This document shows positions 36,800 through 49,555 of a DNA stretch of 64,000 bases, piece by piece. Source of the DNA: Volvox africanus. Lineage: Eukaryota > Chlorophyta > Chlorophyceae > Chlamydomonadales > Volvocaceae. The stretch lies in assembly GCA_030268105.1 (NCBI GenBank), contig BSDZ01000007.1, forward strand, positions 1 to 64,000. Direction: 5' to 3'. The notes beneath the pieces were generated by a model. That model was not told the origin of the DNA. It was given only the letters and a program-made list of their open reading frames with translations, and ran no database searches. The position numbers and the translations under genes are program-made. Each line of letters starts with the position of its first letter. The first letter of the stretch is position 1.

Positions 36800-37270
36800 T
36801 TATGGCGTATCTTCTGCATCTTCTTCAGCTAGTGAATATGTAATAGGTTTAGTTATTTCAACACCCTTCTCCTTTAAATTTCCTATTGCTGAAGATAGCC
36901 CTTCTATTTGCTCGGGAAAAGCAACAGCAGACTTTTTTAAAATTGCCAAAACGATGTACACAACTTTGTATATCGCTTTGTTTGATTCGCACGTGCGCGG
37001 GCTTCAGGGTAGTTTGGGCTGGTTTGGGGGGCTTTGGTTCGGGCGCTTTGTCTTCCTAAGAAAGGGTTGGGAGGTGTACGAGCATGACAGCACCAGCGGT
37101 CAGCTTTCAGATCTCGCGCTTCCCACTTTAATGAACCTAAGAATATTTACTTGGTACCTTTTCGCCACCACCAGCAGCAAGGTCAATAGCAAACTTTAAT
37201 ATGGATTCTATTGCCTTATCTTGGGCGTCTATTTGCGGCCTTGGCGGCTACCTAGTTTACGTTCAAACAT
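36800..37270 (-). pseudogene. AT-rich two-exon gene, c4 copy
   Basis: Same structure and frame breaks as c3. The 40-codon hydrophobic frame follows it here as well. Confidence 0.48.
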
Positions 37271-37807
37271 TTTCACCTTCTCCTAACTTCTTGGACGGAG
37301 CTAGACGCCGTCTATTCGTCTCCTCCTTCCCTGTCCCTCCCTCCCTCCCTCCCTCCTACTTCACACCCCTTCTCTCCCTCCCGCCCTTCCTTCGTACCAT
37401 AACCTTGGGAGCCGGTGCCCCCTTGTCACCGCTCCTCTTGGGAGAAGGCCACCGGAACTGAGTGGGACTAAGTTCTACCCTTTTTACAATTACGGCATCC
37501 CTCATCTTGCCTGCCCTCCCTGCAAGGAGGTTCTTTCTCGCCGACTACAACCGAAGTGGATTATGCCGCAGGGATTGTTACTTTGACTGCAATACAATTT
37601 GTATTAGGGTTTTAGAAGTCGTTATGTAAAACTTGCAGCAAACATGCCAAAAATCAGCGAAAAAAACAATAAGAAAAGACTGGCAGCACATAAAAAGGGT
37701 TTCAACGTAAAGGTTCCTTCAGCAGCACCGGTTTCCTGAGTCCCATCGTTGGGGAAATCCAGTCAACTGCCTGAACCACCAAGTGCGGCTTCCGATGCCA
37801 ATCTGCG

Positions 37808-39487
37808 CTACACAGCCACGCGAAGGTTGAAGCAATCTTTCAGGAAACCAAGCCAACGGCCAACCAGCAACGACCCAACTGTTAAACCGCTGAAGTTACA
37901 TAACACAGCGATAATCCCTCCGACAAGCCACATGCCTGATGAGTCCGTGTGGGTTGGGTAACCTTACTTGGATACTGACCCGGCTCGCGATCCCCTCTTC
38001 CCCTCCCCTCCCCTCCCCTTCCCTCCCCTCCCCTCCCCTCACCTTCCCTTCCCTCCCGTCCCGTTTAAACCTTATAAACATAAAAAACAATGGCCGCCAG
38101 CGCCACACACTCCGCCGCGTAAGCTGCCAAACCGAATGCCAACAACCGCCATTATCCCATCCAACGAACCATCAGGGACAGGAGGCCCAACTTGACCACC
38201 AGGCCCCCGGACGCGAGGACTGTTAGCACGTGGGCCTTACGTGGACGAAGGAAGGCAGACAGGCAGAAGGAAACATCTCTTCTGGAATACGAATGCGAAT
38301 GCGAATGCAGAAAGACCAACAAGGAGACTTTATAAAATATTGAAACACAATAACTGACGTTCTTATACGACAACGCGGTTAATCTGGTACAATCGGTTGG
38401 TCTCTGGTTCTGTTTCTAATTGTACTGCACATCCGCTCGGTTCCCCCTTGCCCCTTACCCCGCCCCCGTGCCCTCCCTCGCCCCCCTTCCCACACCCTCC
38501 CTTCGCCCCCGCGATGCATAACATGAAAACACACACACACGCACGCGCGCACTTTAATGGGCCGTACCTGATCTAAGGTGTTGAATCCCAGCTTGAACTG
38601 CAGGTACTGCATTAGTAATTCCCCAGCACCTTCCCACGTCATTGCCACCACAACCCAAATGGCGGCGATACGGCGGTAGAAAGATGAATGCCGAATCACC
38701 GACCAGGCGGTGGAAAGACCCAATAGCCTGTTACTGCCGCCGCCGTTGCCGTGACCGCCGCCGCCGTTGCCGTGACCGCCGCCGCCGTTGCCGTGACCGC
38801 CGCTGCCGCCGCCGTTGCCGTGACCGCCGCCGCCGTTGCCGTGACCGCCGCTGCCGCCGCCGTGACCGCCGCTGCCGCCGCCGTGACCGCCGCTGCCGCC
38901 GCCGTGACCGCCACTGCCGCCGCCTCCACCTGCGCTGCTGCGCCGGGGCCGGCGACAATACGGCAACATCGTCTCCTCCTGATTGCCATCGCTTCCGGCG
39001 CAAGTGCTCACCCGGGTGTGGGGACAACACGCAGTGCCGTACACCGCGCATGCGCCAGGTACGCCAGCGTCCGCGTCGGCAGCCGCCGATGGCGCCGAGC
39101 CGCCGCTCATCAAGCGGCTTTGCGACGAAATCAACGACACCACCTCCGCGGCCGCTAGCGCTTCCGTCTTCGCCGTCACTAAGCGCTCCTGCTCGTCCTC
39201 CTCTTGTTCCACCTCCCTCCCTGCTCGCCTCCTGACGCCGCCGTCTGCCACCCCAAGCGGACTACCCTGGCCACATCCCACGGGTATTGCGCTGTCGGTC
39301 AGTGGCGGAGGTGGCCAGCGGCCCCGGCGCGCATTCCGGGACAACCGCCACGAGATAAATCCACGTGACGGCGGTGAGTGCGATGCATGTCCACAGGGCA
39401 GTCTTGACGGCGAGGTAGCCGCCGATGAGGGGCCCCGCCAGCATGCCGACTGAGAAGCATGACGTCAGATACCCCACAGCAGTGGCT
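37808..39487 (-). pseudogene. MFS transporter fragment, c4 copy
   Basis: Cleanest copy of the fragment: the helix-9 stretch is open and the loop plus helix-7 frame (38379-39344) is uninterrupted. Long Gly/His allele. Confidence 0.53.
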
Positions 39488-39587
39488 CTGGGAAAAGAAG
39501 ATGAAGACACACGAGGCATGAGGCACGAGGCATGAGGCACGAGGCATGAGGCATAAGGCATGAGGCATGAGGCATGAGGCATGAGGG

Positions 39588-40539
39588 ATGTGGCAAGTCA
39601 CAGGAGGAGGAGAGCACGAGCAGGGAAGGGGAGTGACTGCGGACCTGGTCACAGGTAAAAAAGGAAAGTACGGACGGGATGGAGGGGAAGAGGATTTGGA
39701 AATCATTTGTCTCACGCAGTGACCCACACAGCTGGCGGGGCGGGGGAAGTTGTGTGGGGGGAAAGTGTATCGTTCAATCCAGAGCTTTACATCGTTCAAC
39801 ATAAGCTCCCAGCTCTCAATCCTTTAAGTTGACAGTGCCTTGTCCAGGGCTTCCTTTGTTGCACGCTGCATGTCAAACATCATGTTCGCAGAGGCTAAAG
39901 CTATGCGGGCGTGCGATATAGCACATCTTGATCACGATCGTCAGGACCCACGGGTCTGTGGGATCCAGGACGCGGTGATTTCGATCTGCAAGCTGCATGT
40001 AACATGATTTTACTGAGGTCAAGTGCGCCTGATGTGTACCTCGTAAACCGAGCCCTGCGACAGGAGGACGTTTCCCATCTGCGCTCCTTTCCCTCCTTCC
40101 CTCCTTCCCTCCTTCTTTTGTCAAGACGGGGGCGCTGCGGACCAGCCTGGGTGATGAACGGTAGCCCCTACGTTTTCGTGATTAGTAGCGGTCCCAAGAG
40201 TCCGGCACCCAACCGCAAGGGACAAGAAAATTCACATCACGTCCATAAATAAAAGCTTTTCAGCTTTCAAGGTAGAATGCCTGCCTATAACGTTTCAATG
40301 GGTGGAGCCAAGCGGGGTTCAAAAACCAGCGCAAGGCGTCCCAGTAAGTCCCCCTATGCGTTATGACCAGCTGTACGCGGGATTTCATTCCTAACCGACT
40401 GATGACTGGCGAAAATATTTTATATCTGACGTGCGACCTCTGCAAAATGACTCGAGCTTTGGATCTGGCTACATGGTCTGTCTACACAGCTAGCATCCTT
40501 GGAGGCCAAACGTTCCCAAATAGCAAGAAATCTCTTTAA
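39588..40539 (+). CDS. Gene A, c4 copy (intact)
   Basis: Exon and intron lengths equal those of the reference copy. Confidence 0.58.
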
Positions 40540-40845
40540 ATACATAAAGTGCACAACCTCCAAGCCTACGTAAGCTAAGTAAGTATATCTTTCGTTTCAC
40601 GGGGTATGCAGCAATGCACACACGGATGCGCGGGATAGGTGCCACTAAGGTCCACGCAAAAAGGAAAAGAATCGAAGACCCAAAACTCTTTTCAAATCAT
40701 TATCATTATCATAATCTACCATGTTAGATTGAGTTATATTCAATATAGATTGGGGAAATACTCGTGAAAGGTAATACAATTTGAGTATTAAAGAATTGAG
40801 GTTTAGCGTTTTAGAGCAGGGGGAAAGAAGGGGATTCCCCCCGAT

Positions 40846-41663
40846 ATGGAGCAAATGGCAGGTGGACAACCGCAACCGTCGCCGCCGTGAAAGTCACATC
40901 GCCAGTACGGAATCGCGTTTGCTACGATGTATTTATACACCAATACATTATCCATATTTCACTTAGCTCCACTCGCTCACTCCAGCTAGCAATTCTGCAT
41001 ACAGTGCAGTGCTGATATAGTATACTGGCAACGAGCAAGCGCAAGCAAACATGGGTCTGCACCGACCTGCCTCTGGATCTTTTCAACGACATGTTGGAAA
41101 TGGTCGAGAGAATCGCTTCAATGAACCCAAATGGAAGCGGCGAGGTGTAGGGATTCTTTGGAAGTCCCAAGCAGTGCGGGACATGAGCGGACGCGAGGAA
41201 GGTCGGAAGGTGCGGCTGGAAGCTGGACCGAAGTTTGCTGTTCTTTAGTTCGAGGAAAATGAGCAGCACCTATACTTTATCAACTCCTTGCTGGTTAAAC
41301 AGGTGTCCACAAAGCCGGCATCACTTTCGGCGGGGAACGTGGCGCAGCGATTGTCAGAGGTAGGGGCATTTTTCGGGCCGATGGGCATCAGTAATTTGGA
41401 TCTCGTAGACAAGACCATCACACGCGTTTAACTGGGCAATTGTGAAGTTTTCACTGAGGTTGGTGCGTTCCAGGTGGACATTCAAGTGACGAATTTTAAT
41501 ATTTTGCAACATGTTCACTCCTTTTTGTGTTTGGTATGTTCAGGACCTTACAAGGCTTTTTGCACGCTTACAACTGGATGACGGCGACGAATGGATGGGC
41601 GCTGAACACTTGTCCAGGTTAGGAAATCTGATACGTGCCACGCTGCTGCAAGTTCTTAAGTAA
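40846..41663 (+). CDS. Gene B, c4 copy (intact)
   Basis: Exon structure equals that of the reference copy. Intron 3 has GTGTTTGG where c1 and c2 have GTGTGTGG. Confidence 0.62.
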
Positions 41664-42290
41664 GCTTACAATTCAAAAATATGAAGAATGAAAAAATAGA
41701 AAAGGACAAGGATATTAAGGCAAAGTCCAAATATATGGTTAATCCATGCCCATCACTGGCTAATATTACATGGAAGATATATTTGCATAGCCAGGAAACC
41801 TCAATGTTTTAAATGTCCTATTTGTCATTTATGATATATCAAAATAAAAATGTATAAAGGACTGTAAATCCCCTCAGTATCCCAATGGATCACTCAATCT
41901 TCACTGATAATACTAAAAGAACGCAACGAATATTGTATTTCATCCCAAAAAATATTGATTCTCGTATTTATCTTATAAAACAACTTTTTTAGCCCCAGCA
42001 AAGAGCTTATGTATGAGCTCAAAGCTTCCTCCGCATTCAATGATTTGAGCACATACACATACACATACACATACACATACGCATACACATACACAGAGAT
42101 GGTTGAAAGCGGTTGTATGACATGCGACACTCGTGTCTTAGCGATTCCGACTTGCTTGAGTTGTATGACGTAGTGAATTAGTGGGCGTTTGTTTTGGGTT
42201 GTCTACATTCCCACTATGAACGACGGCTTATCGATGGCTGGTTGACCGCCGCACAAACTTCGCTGCACATTATGGTCAACTTGGTTGCAG

Positions 42291-45200
42291 CTGCCAGCCC
42301 GTGGCGTGCGCCTCAGAGTTCGGCCCAAAGTGGAGCGACGACTGGAGCGACCCTTACGAACTAAGCGATCGGGCCAGCGCCCTTGAGCACAGCCTCAGGC
42401 GGCGTAGCATCTGCTCCGCTCAGTTCAGTTTGGACGCTGATGAAAGCCACTCCAGGTCAGTTTGACCCGCTGGGCTTTTGCGATCGCTCGAGTCCCTCCT
42501 TCACTTTGCAGTTGCCTGTTCATTTGATATCACGTCTGTCGACGTCAGTATATTCTCTTGTTCCTCTCTGATTTCCAGATCGGTAAAAGTGATCCCTCCT
42601 TCCGTGCGTTCTCATTGCAGCTGCACCGCCACATCGTCGCACGTCAAACTTGGTTCGGCCCTTCGTGCACTGGATGTATCCGTGAGCAGCGAGCATACGG
42701 TGGAAGGGCCCTTAGGTGCCCCTCGCGCGTGCGCTGGCGGTGTCTCACGGCGGTTAGAGCAGTTACCTTGGGGAGCTGACTTTCTTCCCCCGTACATGAG
42801 CGCCTTCGGGGAAACCAGCGACGAGGTCAGCAGGGTCTGCGGCTTGCCGCCGGTGCCCTCGCTTATTACGTTGTCTGGGGACAACGAATCGTTTATCAGC
42901 ACGGCGCCAGGCACCGCCGGCAATCCGTTGGTACTGGGCGACTCCTTCTCCCCGGCCAGGGCGCCGGCGATGGGCGTGGGCCTGGTCGCTGGAGGTCCTG
43001 GAGCGGACGCGACCCATATTGGTGCGGTGGCGCAGTGCTCTCCACTGCGCGGCGTGGTGAAGGTCCGCAAGACGGAGGTGTCCAACGAGGAGAAGATCGG
43101 CGAGGGCGCGTAAGTGATGAGACGGCGCCATGAGGGCGCGTGCCCCTATGTGTGCCCCTGGCTTAGTACCCTTGGTTATCCCTTTTTACTGAGGATCGGC
43201 AGTCACTGCACTCACTGCTGTGCAGCTGCGACGTACAGCTGCTGTTGCTGCGTGCCTGCGAATGTTGTGAGCCTAAATAAGTTTGGCCTTCGGCTGGGCC
43301 TTGCCTTGGCCCTCAGGTTCGGACAAGTCTCAAGGGCGGATGTATTCCCATACGGCGACGTGGCCATCAAGTGGATCAAGGTGGGTGTTTCGGAGCGCCC
43401 TGCGTGCGTAGGCTGGGTGGTAGGCGAGTGTAACGTTGCATGAAGGACACCAGAGTGTACGGACTGGTGTGGAATTGTGCGCGCTTCTTTGTCAGGTTAT
43501 GGCGTGCGCCTGACAGAGCAAGTAAGTAAAATGTGAGGGCCCTATCCGCGTATTACAAATCCTCGGCACCTGATACTTCCACTGCTTCTCTAGCCTGGGG
43601 AGGGAGAAAGCGCTTCTCACCCGTACTGACTGGTTCCCAATCGGCGTATGGATACTGGAAGCGCGTTGCTCAGTTTGTTCAGAACTGCCCTTCTCCGTCC
43701 CGCGCAGCCGGAGCACATCGCCAAGCACTCGGATGCGTTCCTTGTTGAGGCCGACATTCTGGCCAACCTCAACCACCCGAATATCGTCCGCATGCTCGGT
43801 GTGGTCACCAGCCCGCCAGCCGGGGACACCACGGGCGACTGCAACGGCGGCGCCGCGACGGGTGTGTCGGATCCAGTCGTGGGGATCGTCACCGAGTTTG
43901 TGGGCAACGGGACCCTGGGACAGGTCGTGCGCTCGCCCAGCGGAAGGCTGTCAATGCGGCAATGCGCCCGGATTGCGCTGCAGGTAAGCGAGGTTGCCAG
44001 TTCCTCCACTTCTCCGAGTAGGCGCGGGGGGGGGATGTCAGGGTTGGCGTGAGGCCCTTCTTCTAGGCGGTGTAGGTTGTCTGGGTCTGTGTTACGTGCG
44101 AGTCATCTGTTGGGCCCACATGACCCTCACATCATCATGTGATCCACCCGCCCCCAGCAGTTCCCCAATTGGCGGATAGTCGTTATCGGCCGCCCTCCAA
44201 GCCCCTCCCGCCTCCATTACTGCAGGGTGCCTTGTTACATCTGTACGGGTCGAGCCTGGCTCGGCGCGCTGCTCCCTGACTTGTGTGCATGTGTGCCTTC
44301 CCCTCACGCAGGTGGCCGTGGGGATGGCCTATCTCCACTCGCAGTCGCCCGCCATTGTGCATTTCGACTTGAAGCCCGAAAACGTGCTCATCCAAGGAGA
44401 GGGGGAGAACATGGTTGCCAAGGTCAGCTACCCGAGCAAGACTGTGTGTGTGTGTGGAGGAGTGGTAATGGGCCGGAAGGCCCCGCAGTGACATGGTGTC
44501 GTCTGGTCGTGTTAGGGTTTCGTCTGAATCTGGCAGCTGCGTTCGTGTCCGTGTATGCTTCTGTGTGCGTTTCCCGTGAATCATCGCCGTCTCACAGCTG
44601 CCGCCACCAACTCACCCCCACCGCCACTGGCTTCACGACATCTCACAGATTGCGGACTTCGGGCTGAGCAAGCGCAAGCACGGCAAGTACGTCTCCTGTC
44701 CTACGCCGCGCGGGACGCTGCCGTACATGGCCCCCGAGGTGTTTTTTGGCAACGGTGAGGTGTCGGAGAAGGTTGACGTCTATTCGATGGGCGTCACCCT
44801 GTGGCAGCTGCACACGGGGGAGGAGCCGTTTATGCGGCTGAGCAACCACGAGATCCTGATGGGGCTCGAGTCCGGGACCCTGCACCTGCCCATCCCTTCC
44901 ACATGCGATCCTGAATGGCGGTCGCTGGTGGAGACGTGCATGGATCCGAACCCAGACAACAGGCCCAGCTTCAGGGAGATCATCCTACAGCTGCAAGCAA
45001 TCTTGGTACAAGAGCAGTGGACTGCAAAGAAGAGCTGCTCATGCGCCGAGGTGGCGGTAGCTGCGGCCGTGGCGGTGCTGGACAGCGACACGATTGGCCG
45101 CACATTGCCCAGGTTGTATGAGGTGCTGCTGTCACCGGCCACCCCAGCCGCTCCGGCCGCACCGGCCGCACCGCCGCTGCCGCTGAGGGCCTTCGGGGAA

Positions 45201-46800
45201 ACCAGCGGCGAGGTCAGCAGGGTCTGCGGCTTGCCGCCGGTGCCCTCGCTTATTACGTTGTCTGGGGACAACGAATCGTTTATCAGCACGGCGCCAGGCA
45301 CCGCCGGCAATCCGTTGGTACTGGGCGACTCCTTCTCCCCGGCCAGGGCGCCGGCGATGGGCGTGGGCCTGGTCGCTGGAGGTCCTGGAGCGGACGCGAC
45401 CCATATTGGTGCGGTGGCGCAGTGCTCTCCACTGCGCGGCGTGGTGAAGGTCCGCAAGACGGAGGTGTCCAACGAGGAGAAGATCGGCGAGGGCGCGTAA
45501 GTGATGAGACGGCGCCATGAGGGCGCGTGCCCCTATGTGTGCCCCTGGCTTAGCACCCTTGGTTATCCCTTTTTACTGAGGATCGGCAGTCACTGCACTC
45601 ACTGCTGTGAAGCTGCGACGTACAGCTGCTGTTGCTGCGTGCCTGCGAATGTTGTGAGCCTAAATAAGTTTGGCCTTCGGCTGGGCCTTGCCTTGCCCCT
45701 CAGGTTCGGACAAGTCTCAAGGGCGGATGTATTCCCATACGGCGACGTGGCCATCAAGTGGATCAAGGTGGGTGTTTCGGAGCGCCCTGCGTGCGTAGGC
45801 TGGGTGGTAGGCGAGTGTAACGTTGCATGAAGGACACCAGAGTGTACGGACTGGTGTGGAATTGTGCGCGCTTCTTTGTCAGGTTATGGCGTGCGCCTGA
45901 CAGAGCAAGTAAGTAAAATGTGAGGGCCCTATCCGCGCATTACAAATCCTCGGCACCTGATACTTCCACTGCTTCTCTAGCCTGGGGAGGGAGAAAGCGC
46001 TTCTCACCTGTACTGACTGGTTCCCAATCGGCGTATGGATATTGGAAGCGCGTTGCTCAGTTTGTTCAGAACTGCCCTTCTCCGTCCCGCGCAGCCGGAG
46101 CACATCGCCAAGCACTCGGATGCGTTCCTTGTTGAGGCCGACATTCTGGCCAACCTCAACCACCCGAATATCGTCCGCATGCTCGGTGTGGTCACCAGCC
46201 CGCCAGCCGGGGACATCACGGGCGACTGCAACGGCGGCGCCGCGACGGGTGTGTCGGATCCAGTCGTGGGGATCGTCACCGAGTTTGTGGGCAACGGGAC
46301 CCTGGGACAGGTCGTGCGCTCGCCCAGCGGAAGGCTGTCAATGCGGCAATGCGCCCGGATTGCGCTGCAGGTAAACGAGGTTGCCAGTTCCTCCACTTCT
46401 CCGAGTAGGCGGGGTCGGTGGAGGCGGAGGTGGCGGGGGCGGGGGCGGTGGAGGCGGATGCGTAGGAGGCGTAGGAGGCGTAGGATGCGTAGGAGGCGGT
46501 GGAAGCGGTGGAAGCGGTGGAGGCGGTGGAGGTGGTGGAGGTGGTGGGGGGTGGCGGTGGCGGAGGAGGCGGAGGAGGCGGAGGAGGCGGAGGAGGCGGT
46601 GGCGGCGGGGACGGTGGAGGTGGCGGGGGCGGGGGCGGGGGCGGTGGAGGCGGTCACCACAGCTACAACAGCAGCAGCAGGGCTTGCTGTTGCACTCACC
46701 ATCACCACATCCACAACAGCAGCAGCAGGAGGAGGGGGGCTTGCTGCCTCTGCCACCACCACAACTCAACCAATTTTTAAGCAGAGGCAGGATGCTGTAA
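42291..46800 (+). CDS. Kinase, c4 copy
   Basis: Complete kinase domain 1, in-frame fusion and second N-lobe. The short G-rich array has an extra G near 46550, so the second N-lobe frame bypasses the polyglutamine reading and instead runs to a Thr/Ala-rich end at about 46862. Confidence 0.68.
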
Positions 46801-48548
46801 GGGCGGCCCTGCCTTTCAATGAACTTAGATCACTGTCGTCATCAGGTTATAGGAGATTGTGAAGGTTGACAACAACTTAGGGTGATGGGCTTCCTCTGCC
46901 CTCTCACCATTCATCGGAGACTCTGAGCGGCCGGCGAGGTAATCTAGATGTTTCTCACAAGGGCCCGGGCCATTGCCTGAAGGGCTAAGATAAGTCACGC
47001 GGTCAGATTTGACGAACATGAGACAAGAGGCTGCTAAAGCACCGAACGGTGTAGTAATGGTATCAGTGGGAAAGCGCAGATAACTTATAGCGCAGGTAGT
47101 ACCTGTCTGCCTGTCAAGGAACTGCGTGCGGCGGGGGAGGAGGATGTCTGTTGTGACTTGTGAGCTGCCACCTGGCACACCGTCAACACGTGTTAGGGAA
47201 TATCAATAATGATGATGATGATGTTGTGGTGGAAGAGGAGGAGGTGGAGGTAAAAGAGGAGGAGGAGGCCCAGTGGCTCGGGTGCATGCACACCCCTCTC
47301 GCCTTGTAACGAAAGGCGCCAGTGGCTTTTATTTTAATGAGATAGGTCGGCACATGATGAGACGTTGATGATATGATGGGACCAGGATGATGGAACCAGT
47401 ATCGGTTCACACACAATACGAACGGACATGGTATAACTATATAACGGCACAGAGCAACCACAATGAGGAGGTTGGATGTGAACAAGTGCATGTGGACACC
47501 CCCCCCACTAAGGACTGTTTCTGAATCACGCATCCAATGTGTATTGGATGTGTGGCCAATCACACATGCCGAGTGAGCCCATCTTCTGCCGTGAGGCTCA
47601 CGAGTCTGTCAGTATGTCGTGTGGCGTGCTTGGCACCAACTATAGTCTTGTGGCATCCCAGACTGCTGACCCCGCTACTCAGCCTCTGAGCCCCTTCAGA
47701 GCCATCTGGTGGTGGCGGCCAAGTGGTGGTGAAGCGGTCCACTTGCATCGTGGTGACCATGTACATGTAACATATATGTTCATTTTGTAACCTACGCACC
47801 TTCTGGTGGGAGCCATTCGTGGTTCTAGACTGTGCTTCCCGCGACCGTTCTTTGCCCCCGCCATTCTCTCTTCACCCTTCTCTTTTCCTACGCGCCCCTG
47901 ACCCCGCGTCTTAATCTGTGCCCCGCCTTCTTCTTTCACAACTGTGCCTTTTGACGCCCTTTCCGGTTTTTCTTCCCATTCCCCCATGCCGATGCCGTAC
48001 CCTTCGACTGTCGTCCTGTCGTTTTCTGACACAGAAGTCCTCCCATCCTTCTTCCAAATTGTATTTATTACTTTCTGACCATTTCTTCGCTCCTTCTCTA
48101 CGGCAAAACCCAACGGCATAGTTTTCCTGGGGTGCACGGTTCAATAGCGTTGCTTTAACTGCCTTGGACCCGTCCTCTCACGTCTGCTTTTTCCTTGCCC
48201 TTACCCTTCTTCTTCCTCTCGCATGTGCATGTCCTTGACCTTTGCATGTTCTTGACCTTTGCATGTCCTTGACCTTTGCGGCTGCAACCGCACACCGCTG
48301 TCCCAGGTGCGTCCGCGTCAGACTGTGCACTTTGTTCAATGTGATTATTTCTCGTTCTTGTTCAAGCTGCTATAACAAACTTGCATAATAAGCTGGACGG
48401 TAGTATGGATGCAAGGCTATACTAAAAAATTAAAATAATTTAGTAAATTAGCAGAAAAAATAACTAAAAATAATGCAAGCAAAATACTGCTAGTTGCTAT
48501 TCTTGCAGCTACGAGGTTTATCGAAGGAGCAGAGATCATTTTATTAGT

Positions 48549-49019
48549 TTATGGCGTATCTTCTGCATCTTCTTCAGCTAGTGAATATGTAATAGGTTTA
48601 GTTATTTCAACACCCTTCTCCTTTAAATTTCCTATTGCTGAAGATAGCCCTTCTATTTGCTCGGGAAAAGCAACAGCAGACTTTTTTAAAATTGCCAAAA
48701 CGATGTACACAACTTTGTATATCGCTTTGTTTGATTCGCACGTGCGCGGGCTTCAGGGTAGTTTGGGCTGGTTTGGGGGGCTTTGGTTCGGGCGCTTTGT
48801 CTTCCTAAGAAAGGGTTGGGAGGTGTACGAGCATGACAGCACCAGCGGTCAGCTTTCAGATCTCGCGCTTCCCACTTTAATGAACCTAAGAATATTTACT
48901 TGGTACCTTTTCGCCACCACCAGCAGCAAGGTCAATAGCAAACTTTAATATGGATTCTATTGCCTTATCTTGGGCGTCTATTTGCGGCCTTGGCGGCTAC
49001 CTAGTTTACGTTCAAACAT
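48549..49019 (-). pseudogene. AT-rich two-exon gene, c5 copy
   Basis: Same structure and frame breaks as c3. Confidence 0.48.
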
Positions 49020-49555
49020 TTTCACCTTCTCCTAACTTCTTGGACGGAGCTAGACGCCGTCTATTCGTCTCCTCCTTCCCTGTCCCTCCCTCCCTCCCTC
49101 CCTCCTACTTCACACCCCTTCTCTCCCTCCCGCCCTTCCTTCGTACCATAACCTTGGGAGCCGGTGCCCCCTTGTCACCGCTCCTCTTGGGAGAAGGCCA
49201 CCGGAACTGAGTGGGACTAAGTTCTACCCTTTTTACAATTACGGCATCCCTCATCTTGCCTGCCCTCCCTGCAAGGAGGTTCTTTCTCGCCGACTACAAC
49301 CGAAGTGGATTATGCCGCAGGGATTGTTACTTTGACTGCAATACAATTTGTATTAGGGTTTTAGAAGTCGTTATGTAAAACTTGCAGCAAACATGCCAAA
49401 AATCAGCGAAAAAACAATAAGAAAAGACTGGCAGCACATAAAAAGGGTTTCAACGTAAAGGTTCCTTCAGCAGCACCGGTTTCCTGAGTCCCATCGTTGG
49501 GGAAATCCAGTCAACTGCCTGAACCACCAAGTGCGGCTTCCGATGCCAATCTGCG

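Larger units (their letters stand above)
35251..46999 (+). repeat. Tandem array unit c4
   Basis: Fourth unit, 11749 bp. It shares the c3 length alleles (190-bp Gly/His array, 243-bp kinase tail, short TG run) and sits next to c3, as expected if one arose from the other by duplication. Private difference seen: an A for C in the AT-rich spacer near 41980. Confidence 0.95.
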
